Source: CAYSHJ01 sp964589725
Lineage (GTDB): Bacteria; Planctomycetota; Planctomycetia; Planctomycetales; Planctomycetaceae
Length of the DNA stretch: 12,857 bases
Direction: 5' to 3'
Assembly (NCBI GenBank): GCA_964589725.1
Contig: CAZPUJ010000626.1
Location: 1-12,857 of the forward strand
Within the stretch, counting starts at the first letter, position 1; every line of letters begins with the position of its first letter. The translations under genes and the position numbers were made by a program. Positions 7,407 to 12,857 of this stretch are shown here, in pieces. The notes below the pieces were generated by a model that searched no databases, was not told where the DNA came from, and was given only the letters and a program-made list of their open reading frames with translations.

Positions 7407-7562
7407 CGGTGAGCAGCAATCCAACGAGTGTCGTGAGGTCTTGTTCACCCGCCAATGCGTGAGAACGACGCCGGAGATTAGCCGCCGTTTCCAGGCCCCG
7501 CAAGCGGCCCGTTCCGGCCGCCGCTCGAGGTCTTCCGCTATTCAACGCACCGAAGCTCTTCA

Positions 7563-7697
7563 GGGTGCAAAACAGCATTTCCAGAATCCTGTAGCCCAGG
7601 CCCTTGTGGCCTGGATGATTCGCAGAGCAAAGGGAATCCTCCGAGCCACAAGGGCTCGGGCTACAGACGGCCTCATGGGAAATGCTGTTTTGCACCC
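7563..7697. repeat. Perfect 20-bp inverted repeat enclosing a family A element
   Basis: GGGTGCAAAACAGCATTTCC (7563-7582) and its exact reverse complement GGAAATGCTGTTTTGCACCC (7678-7697) flank the family A element at 7589-7666, with 6 and 11 nt between. The arms contain GTGCAAAA, which also occurs in the family B core, but pointing the other way round the centre. The structure is either a composite element or an insertion into an older palindrome. It lies in the 566-nt intergenic region between divergent genes. No gene is seen in 7407-7562 or 7698-7972, and a TACAAT at 7860-7865 has no matching -35. Confidence 0.85.
7589..7666. repeat. REPIN-like paired-hairpin element, family A copy 2
   Basis: The left half is CTGTAGCC then hairpin CCAGGCC, loop CTTGT, GGCCTGG (7589-7614). 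The right half is hairpin CCGAGCC, loop ACAAG, GGCTCGG then GCTACAG (7641-7666). The two halves are inverted repeats of each other except at stem positions, where both strands of each stem change together (AGG/CCT against GAG/CTC). Copy 1 is at 17-109. Confidence 0.82.
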
Positions 7698-7962
7698 AGC
7701 TCTTCACGTCCTGGCGAGTTCGTGTTGCCCCGCAACACGAGGCAGTGCTATCGTCCCGTCCCCATTCTCTTGAGCCATTCCAGCTTCGCCGTGCCTTTGG
7801 CCTGAACACCCCTCGCAAATCCGCCTCCCTATTCCCGTCTCGACTCTTCAAATCTCGCCTACAATTCCCGCCAAAACGTCCTTCCGCCACTTTCTCCCGA
7901 TCGTTCCCGTCCGCATTTCCCTGCTGCAATTCCTTCCCGTCACTCTGAGCAGTTCGACTGCT

Positions 7963-7967
7963 GGAGG
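7963..7967 (+). promoter_or_regulatory. Ribosome-binding site of the secreted unknown protein
   Basis: GGAGG lies 5 nt before the ATG at 7973. It supports this start, which also gives a complete signal peptide. Confidence 0.7.
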
Positions 7968-7972
7968 CTCCC

Positions 7973-8809
7973 ATGCTTCGTTCGTGGCTGGCTGCATTTG
8001 CATGCCTGTGTCTCAGCCATTTCGGTACGGATGCCGTTGCACAGGAATTCCGTGTTTACAACCGTCTGTGGGACGTCAGTGACATTACACAGGGAAACGA
8101 GCCGACCGTGGTCTCGCGGAGTGTGACGATCTGGCATGCGGGAAAGGTCTACGACCTCATCCACTCGGAAGGTGAGGTCACGATCCTGGAGCCGGCGCAG
8201 CGTCAGATTTGGGTGCTCAACACATTCAAGAATCTGCTGACCAGCGTCGACTTCGATGAGCTCAAACACCTGCTGCGGGACGCGGAAGATCGACTGAGCC
8301 AGCAACTCCAAGAATTGGGCACGAAGTCCAAGGCGTCGCAAGACGTCATCGAATCGTTGCGGCAGCAACTTCGTCCGAAGTTCGAAGCGTCCTTTGATGC
8401 GCGACAACAGCGTCTGATTCTGGAGAGCCAGCAACTGTCCTACGAGGTGCGGGGCCAAACGGATGTCCGTCCCGAAGCGCTCGACGCGTACCTCAATTCC
8501 GCGGACTGGATGTGCCGGCTGAATTTCGTGCTGCATCCACAACCCACACTGTTTCCGACGGCGCGGCTCGAACTGAACGAGCGGTTGCGACAGCTCCGTC
8601 TGATGCCCGTGGAGGTCACATTGCGCACCAAGCTTGATCGCCCTGCCAGTCTGCAAGCCGACCATACGCTGTCGTGGAACTTGAATGCGCTAGACCGACA
8701 GAACATCCACACCTGGGAGTCATTGCTGCGCGACCAAAAACTGCAGAAGGTTTCGGTGGAAGAGTACCGACGAAGCGTGCTGATCCAACAGACGGCCAAA
8801 GCCCGGTGA
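7973..8809 (+). CDS. Secreted protein of unknown function with central helical region
   Basis: The protein has 278 residues. The ATG at 7973 has a GGAGG 5 nt upstream. Residues 1-23 are a typical signal peptide (MLRSWLAAFACLCLSHFG, cut after AVA). Residues 24-90 look beta-rich (EFRVYNRLWDVSD, SRSVTIWHAGKVYDLI, EVTILEPAQRQIWVLN). Residues 94-155 are strongly helical and rich in Gln, Glu, Leu and Arg, and could form a coiled coil. The rest mixes short strands and helices, including LNERLRQLRLMPVEVTLRTKLDR (201-223). I do not recognise a characterised family. The beta-rich start, which seems to record a substrate on a surface, loosely recalls LolA/DUF4412-type periplasmic proteins, but this is weak. 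It is divergent from the ketosynthase gene, so shared regulation is possible but not shown. The translation has no internal stop and normal codon use. Confidence 0.85.
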   Translation: MLRSWLAAFACLCLSHFGTDAVAQEFRVYNRLWDVSDITQGNEPTVVSRSVTIWHAGKVYDLIHSEGEVTILEPAQRQIWVLNTFKNLLTSVDFDELKHLLRDAEDRLSQQLQELGTKSKASQDVIESLRQQLRPKFEASFDARQQRLILESQQLSYEVRGQTDVRPEALDAYLNSADWMCRLNFVLHPQPTLFPTARLELNERLRQLRLMPVEVTLRTKLDRPASLQADHTLSWNLNALDRQNIHTWESLLRDQKLQKVSVEEYRRSVLIQQTAKAR

Positions 8810-8874
8810 GCAAAGCTCAAACGGTGATCGGCAACCAAAGCGGTGCGACTCGTAATACCTCGCGCGGTCACAAA

Positions 8875-8965
8875 TGAGACAGGCGAGCGGGGCGGCGTCA
8901 GCCCCCCCGGTGCATTCGCCGCAGGACCGGGGGGCTGACGCCGCCCCGCTCGCCTGAATGTCTCA
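8875..8965. repeat. Long GC-rich palindrome
   Basis: The left arm runs from TGAGAC at 8875-8880 through GGCGAGCGGGGCGGCGTCAG and a C-tract to GGT at 8911. The right arm runs from ACCGG at 8926 to GTCTCA at 8960-8965. Inside the arms, about 30 nt pair almost perfectly; the C-tract has 7 C and the G-tract 6 G. GAAT interrupts the outer part on one side only. The loop is about 14 nt. It lies 65 nt after the stop of the secreted protein gene and could terminate or protect its transcript. It has no U-tract. It resembles GC-rich repeats I associate with planctomycete genomes, which is recollection only. Confidence 0.8.
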
Positions 8966-9274
8966 CGGATAGAGCGATCGTTGCAACAGGCAGAAACGGT
9001 CTTCTCGGATCGACTGTTATCTCGCGAGCAACCCGCGTCTTCAGCACATTCGACACCGCGAATCCCCCGCTGAGGTGATGGATTCAACGGCTGTGCGGAG
9101 AAAGCCAGTCGCTCTGGAAATGGTGGTGATGGCGGTTCTTCGTGCGTCTCAAGTTTTAGGAAACATAAGTTGCGCACATGCCGTTTATCAGGGAGGAACG
9201 AACTCTGTCGCACAGTCGGTGCCGAATGTGGATTCGGCAGGAGACAGAGATGACTCAGGACCGCATTTATCCGG
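8966..9274. other. Intergenic region before the giant gene, no supported gene
   Basis: The frame of the giant gene is open back to a TAG at 8970, with possible ATG codons at 9078, 9120 and 9129. The residues they would add are not hydrophobic enough for a signal and do not resemble the family. I see no other gene and no clear promoter. Confidence 0.5.
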
Positions 9275-9280
9275 GAAAGG
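9275..9280 (+). promoter_or_regulatory. Ribosome-binding site fixing the giant protein's GTG start
   Basis: The purine-rich stretch GAAAGG (followed by A) lies 10 nt before the GTG at 9291. The in-frame ATG codons further upstream have no comparable site at a proper distance; the one at 9078 has GAGG only 2 nt away. Confidence 0.5.
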
Positions 9281-9290
9281 ATCACCCGCC

Positions 9291-12200
9291 GTGTCACTCA
9301 AATCTTGGCTACATTCGTTAGGACGGAATCCCCGTCGTCTGCGTACCGATGTGCTGCCAACGGCGGCTGAACGCATGGAAGACCGCTCGCTGCTGTCCGT
9401 TGCGGCGTTGTTCGTGGGCGGCGAGCTGTTTGTCAGTTCGGACGGTGGTGACAGCATCACGATCCGTCAGAACACTCTTGGTCGTGTCGAGATTCTCGCG
9501 AATGGCGCGGTTCTCGGAACGGCACCGAATCAACTCACCAGCGCGGTCACGTCGATCGTCGTCAAAGGTGGCGATGAGGCGAACAACATCAACTTGAACG
9601 AAGTCACCAACACTACGTATCCGTCGATCACGGTCGATGGGACCACGGGCGTCGCGAGCATTCGCGTCGAAGGTGACGACGGTGACGACACCATCTTGGG
9701 CTCGCCCTTCTATGGTGACAGCGTGCTGGCCGGCGACGGCGATGACACACTCACCGGTCAAGGAGGCAACGACGTACTCGACGGTGGCGACGGGGACGAC
9801 TCGATCCTGGGACAGGATGGCAACGATAGCCTGATCGGCGAAGACGGCAGCGACAGCATCACCGGTGACCTCGGCGATGACACGATCAGTGGCGGCGACC
9901 ATCTGGATACCATCACTGGTGGTGACGGCAATGACTCGATCGATGCCGGCCTGAGCGCCGACTCGATCAGCGGCGGCAACGGCAACGACACGATTTTCGG
10001 CAACGACGGCAATGACACGATCGTCGGCGATGCAGGAGATGACTCGTTGCAGGGCGGCATGGCAAACGATCTGGTCAACGGCGGCGACGGTAACGACACG
10101 TTGCAGGGCAACGCCGGAGTCGACACGTTGGACGGCGACGCCGGGGACGATTCACTCAACGGCGGTACCGGGAACGATAGCCTGATCGGAGATATCGGGG
10201 ACGACACGGTCAACGGCGGGAGCGAAAACGACTCGCTGTTCGGCAGCGAGGGTAACGACCTAATACTGGGTGGCGCCGGCAACGATACGCTCGACGGCTT
10301 CCTGGGCGACGATACGTTGAAGGGCCAAGCCGGCAACGACTCGCTCCTCGGTGGCGGCGGCACGGACAGCATGGATGGTGGCGATGGGGCGGACATTGTC
10401 GACAGTGCCGATCCGATTCCGGAACCAACGCCGGTGACGGTCTCGGTGGCGAATGCCGCGGTGGCGGAAGGGAACGCTGGCAACACGACTTTGGCCGTGA
10501 TCTTGACTCTGTCTCAGGCAAGCTTCTTGCCGGTATCGGTCGTGTTGAACACCGAAGACGGAATCGCGACGGCCGGCTCCGACTACACCGACATCGTCAA
10601 TCAAACCGTGATTTTCGCGCCGGGCAGCGTGACTCAGACGGTCAACATCACGGTGGCGACCGATGTGATCAACGAAGCCAATGACACGATCCGAGTGGTC
10701 CTGAGCAATCCGGTCAATGCGCGGCTGCTGAATCAGGAAGCGATCGCCACGATCACCAACGATGATGCTCCGCCCATCTCGTTGTTCGCGATTGATGACG
10801 GCGGAGCGATCTCTCGAGTCAACACGGCGAATGGCCAAACGACGACGATCTCGTTCGCCGGTGGCTTGTTCAATCCGATTGATGCATCGTCGGATGTGAA
10901 CAACATCATGGTTGTGCTCGATCGTGGGTTCTTTGGAGACCAACTGGTTCGCGTTGATGCGATTACCGGTCAGACTTTGAGCACCCTCACGGTGACGGGA
11001 TTGCCCGCTGCCGGGACGGAAGGTGACATCGCCTTCGATACGGCTGCCAATGTGATTTACGCGGTGTTTTCTGGAACGGGTAACCCCAATCTCTTCCGCA
11101 TCGACGGGGTCACAGGGGCCACGACGGATTTGGGTGAAATCCTGGTCGGCACTGGAAATCTGGCCGCGGCTGCGGATGTTGTGGAATTCGATTACTTAGC
11201 GTTCCGGCCGGGTGCAGCCCCGAACTTGTTTGGTGTGATCGCTGGTAATGTGACGGGCACCAATGCGAATTTCGATGACTCCTTGTTCTCGATCAACACG
11301 GCGACCGCGGTCGCGACGCGGATCGGTCCTTTGGGAGTCGACCTGATCGAGTTCGAAGGATCCCTGGAATTTGATGTTGCCGGCAATCGCTTGCTGCTGG
11401 CCGATGGCAATGGAGCGGACCTGTACAGCGTGAATCCAGCCACTGGAGCGGCTTCGGTGATCGGCTCGGACTTCGACTTGTTCTTTACGACGGGTTTGAC
11501 GTTCGCCCAAGATCCGGCCGTGCCTCCCACAAATGTTACGGTCAACAGCCCGCCCGCGGTCACCGAGGGAGATCAGGGTACGACCACTGTGTCATTTACG
11601 TTGACGCTGTCGCAGCCTAGCGCGACGCCAGTGACGGTGGCCTATCAACTCGTCAACGGCACGGCGACAGCCGGTAGTGATTTCGTCACGCCGGCGACAA
11701 ACACGGCCACGTTCACTCCGGGGCTGACTTCGATCAACGTGCCAGTCACGGTCAACGGGGACTTCAATGACGAAGGAGCAAGCGAGGTCTTCTTCTTGCA
11801 GATCACCAGCGTGACGGGAGCCTTGATTGGGGACGGGTCGGGGACGGCTACGATCACCGATGACGACAACACGCCGACCGGCGATACACTACTGGGCAGC
11901 CTCGGCAACGACACGCTCATCGGTGGTCCTGCGGCCGACTTCCTCAATGGCGACGGCGGCAACGACTTGATCTTCGGCAATGATGGCAACGACACGATTC
12001 TTGGCGGGATCGGTCCCGACACGATTAACGGCGGAGCGGGCAACGACTCGATCAACGGTCAGGGTGGACCGGACGTGATCGACGGCGGTTCTGGTGACGA
12101 CATTATCGTGTGGGAGGGCGCGTCCTCCGGCGACGATACGGTGTCCAACGAATCGGGCGCGGACGGGCTGCTGCTCAACCTGAGCAACGCGGCCAACACC

Positions 12201-12857
12201 GTCACGGTCAGCCAAACACCGATTCCACTGGGTGGCGCCTCCGGCCTGATGCAGATCACGGAAGGAGCGTCCACGGTCACACTGGATCCGTCGATGGGTC
12301 AGGTCACGATCCAAGGGAACAACGGCGACGACACGGTGACGATCGGCGATTTGGACAAAGTCAATCGCATGTCGCTGACAGTTCGCGGTGGCCTGGGTAA
12401 CGACGTGGTGAACGCCACGGGAGCCAACACGGGCTTGGTGCGGATCCGCATGGAAGGTGGCGACGGCAACGACACGCTGATCGGCGGCCTGAACAGCGAC
12501 ACGCTGGTGGGCGAGGCGGGGATCGACCGCTTGCGAGGTGGCGACGGCAACGATCAATTGATCGGCGGTGCGAGCATCGATTCGATCAGCGGTGAAGGTG
12601 GCAACGACACGTTGATTGGTGGTGACGGCAGCGACACGCTGGTGGGCGACGGCAGCGACACGCTCGAAGGTGGTGACGGCAACGACAGCATCCGCGGTGA
12701 CCAAGGCAACGACAGCATCCTCGGTGGCCTCGGCAACGACACGGCTCGCGGCAACGATGGCAACGATACCATTTCCGGTGACGGGGGCGACGACTCACTG
12801 CTGGGTGATACCGCTCTGGATAGTATCAGCGGTGGTGACGGCAACGACCACATCGAC
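9291..12857 (+). CDS. Giant secreted RTX/Calx-beta protein with LEPR-XLL-like N-terminus, 3' end outside window
   Basis: The frame is open for 1189 codons to the window edge. The GTG at 9291 gives MSLKSWLHSLGRNPRRLRTD, then ERMEDRSLLSV (27-37), a variant of the LEPR-XLL motif that opens many huge planctomycete proteins. Domains by residue: a beta-rich stretch 38-127; RTX-like nonapeptides 128-371 (about 26, consensus GGxGNDxLxG); Calx-beta 382-492 (AVAEGN, ATAGSDYT, ending ITNDD); a propeller-like part 494-743 (LFAIDDGGAISRVN, LVRVDAITGQTL, LFRIDGVTGAT, LYSVNPATGAAS); a second Calx-beta 748-859 (AVTEGD, ATAGSDFV, ending ITDDD); RTX 864-940; a linker; and RTX 1056 to the end. RTX repeats and Calx-beta domains bind calcium and suit a cell-surface or extracellular structural or adhesive role. 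No toxin, protease or lipase domain is in the visible part. Alternative starts are ATG at 9078, 9120 or 9129. Confidence 0.93.
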   Translation, partial: MSLKSWLHSLGRNPRRLRTDVLPTAAERMEDRSLLSVAALFVGGELFVSSDGGDSITIRQNTLGRVEILANGAVLGTAPNQLTSAVTSIVVKGGDEANNINLNEVTNTTYPSITVDGTTGVASIRVEGDDGDDTILGSPFYGDSVLAGDGDDTLTGQGGNDVLDGGDGDDSILGQDGNDSLIGEDGSDSITGDLGDDTISGGDHLDTITGGDGNDSIDAGLSADSISGGNGNDTIFGNDGNDTIVGDAGDDSLQGGMANDLVNGGDGNDTLQGNAGVDTLDGDAGDDSLNGGTGNDSLIGDIGDDTVNGGSENDSLFGSEGNDLILGGAGNDTLDGFLGDDTLKGQAGNDSLLGGGGTDSMDGGDGADIVDSADPIPEPTPVTVSVANAAVAEGNAGNTTLAVILTLSQASFLPVSVVLNTEDGIATAGSDYTDIVNQTVIFAPGSVTQTVNITVATDVINEANDTIRVVLSNPVNARLLNQEAIATITNDDAPPISLFAIDDGGAISRVNTANGQTTTISFAGGLFNPIDASSDVNNIMVVLDRGFFGDQLVRVDAITGQTLSTLTVTGLPAAGTEGDIAFDTAANVIYAVFSGTGNPNLFRIDGVTGATTDLGEILVGTGNLAAAADVVEFDYLAFRPGAAPNLFGVIAGNVTGTNANFDDSLFSINTATAVATRIGPLGVDLIEFEGSLEFDVAGNRLLLADGNGADLYSVNPATGAASVIGSDFDLFFTTGLTFAQDPAVPPTNVTVNSPPAVTEGDQGTTTVSFTLTLSQPSATPVTVAYQLVNGTATAGSDFVTPATNTATFTPGLTSINVPVTVNGDFNDEGASEVFFLQITSVTGALIGDGSGTATITDDDNTPTGDTLLGSLGNDTLIGGPAADFLNGDGGNDLIFGNDGNDTILGGIGPDTINGGAGNDSINGQGGPDVIDGGSGDDIIVWEGASSGDDTVSNESGADGLLLNLSNAANTVTVSQTPIPLGGASGLMQITEGASTVTLDPSMGQVTIQGNNGDDTVTIGDLDKVNRMSLTVRGGLGNDVVNATGANTGLVRIRMEGGDGNDTLIGGLNSDTLVGEAGIDRLRGGDGNDQLIGGASIDSISGEGGNDTLIGGDGSDTLVGDGSDTLEGGDGNDSIRGDQGNDSILGGLGNDTARGNDGNDTISGDGGDDSLLGDTALDSISGGDGNDHID
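9672..10403 (+). repeat. RTX (hemolysin-type calcium-binding) repeat block 1
   Basis: About 26 tandem nonapeptide units with the pattern x-G-N/D-D-T/S-L/I-x-G-G/D give a 27-bp period in the DNA. Most keep the Gly and Asp residues that bind calcium in the parallel beta-roll. Some are degenerate, for example HLDTITGG, LSADSISGG and MANDLVNGG, where the first Gly or Asn is lost. Confidence 0.9.
11880..12110 (+). repeat. RTX repeat block 2
   Basis: About eight nonapeptide units follow directly after the second Calx-beta domain, from GDTLLGSLGND to SGDDIIV. PAADFLNGD is degenerate and the rest fit the calcium-binding pattern. Confidence 0.88.
12456..12857 (+). repeat. RTX repeat block 3, continuing past the window
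   Basis: About fifteen units run to the window edge. One unit is a residue short (DGSDTLVG followed at once by DGSDTLEGG), so the 27-bp period breaks near 12640-12665. The block follows a segment (941-1055) whose end (LVRIRMEGGDGNDTLIGG) mirrors the lead into block 1 (VASIRVEGDDGDDTILGS). Confidence 0.88.

Noticed and set aside
6393..7412. Long plus-strand open frame (339 codons) opposite the ketosynthase
   Set aside because: It is an antisense shadow of a GC-rich gene. The minus-strand reading has complete family motifs and the plus-strand reading has none.
7860..7865. TACAAT as a -10 box for the secreted protein gene
   Set aside because: No -35-like sequence lies 16-18 nt upstream, so the match is not better than chance.
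7087..7974. Minus-strand open frame of 295 codons covering the divergent intergenic region
   Set aside because: It runs through the nested palindrome and overlaps the ketosynthase in another frame, with no domain or proper start.
9081..9092. GATTCAACGGCT shared with 2481-2492
   Set aside because: It is a single 12-nt match, one copy inside the end of the propeller gene, with no extended similarity; probably chance.
8440..9297. Minus-strand open frame of 285 codons
   Set aside because: It is antisense to the secreted protein, crosses the long palindrome and has low-complexity Ser/Arg/Pro composition.
9672..10403. Regular short-period repeats taken as a CRISPR array or minisatellite
   Set aside because: The period is an in-frame 27 bp with no unique spacers, and it encodes calcium-binding nonapeptides.
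9758..10486. Long minus-strand frames opposite the RTX blocks (also 11889-12704 and 12554-12853)
   Set aside because: The 27-bp RTX period keeps several frames open. The Ser/Pro/Leu or Arg/Cys/His repeats they give are artefacts of that period.

Overview
The window looks like a piece of a Planctomycetota chromosome (inference). The grounds are a Tat-exported DUF1501 protein, a PQQ-type beta-propeller protein fused to a small N-terminal beta domain, a very large secreted protein opening with a 'MEDRSLLS' variant of the LEPR-XLL N-terminal motif, fairly high GC, and long intergenic regions filled with palindromic repeats. No rRNA, tRNA, CRISPR array, transposase or phage gene was seen.

Layout. 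From 1 to 587 there is a repeat element and no gene I can support. From 588 to 919 there is a small, apparently frameshifted ORF whose stop overlaps the start of a DUF1501 protein (913-2265, +). A repeat element then separates this gene from a convergent minus-strand block. In the direction of transcription (right to left) that block encodes a FabF-like beta-ketoacyl-ACP synthase (7406-6162), a dedicated acyl carrier protein (6120-5857), a CrtI/phytoene-desaturase-like FAD oxidoreductase (5491-4109) and an exported PQQ-propeller protein (4061-2484). The synthase and carrier protein are 41 nt apart. The oxidoreductase and propeller genes are 47 nt apart. A 365-nt gap with a repeat element lies between the two pairs. 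Divergent from the synthase is a secreted protein of unknown function (7973-8809, +). After a long GC-rich palindrome comes the start of a giant plus-strand protein (9291 to the window edge, still open). It carries an N-terminal LEPR-XLL-like segment, about 26 RTX-type repeats, a Calx-beta domain, a propeller-like segment, a second Calx-beta domain and about 23 more RTX-type repeats.

How the genes may work together. The synthase, carrier protein and FAD oxidoreductase have the parts for extending an acyl chain on a carrier and then desaturating, reducing or isomerising a polyene-like product. Their clustering suggests a dedicated lipid or polyene pathway rather than housekeeping fatty-acid synthesis. 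That is inference from gene content, and the product is unknown. The DUF1501, propeller, unknown secreted and giant RTX proteins are all predicted to be exported.

Most unusual structure. Every intergenic region longer than about 200 nt holds a compound palindrome. Two families (A: 17-109 and 7589-7666; B: 2341-2451 and 5672-5773) have paired hairpins in inverted orientation whose stems differ between copies by compensatory changes, as in REP doublets (REPINs). One family A copy sits inside a separate perfect 20-bp inverted repeat (7563-7697). A third palindrome (8875-8965) has arms of about 37 nt.
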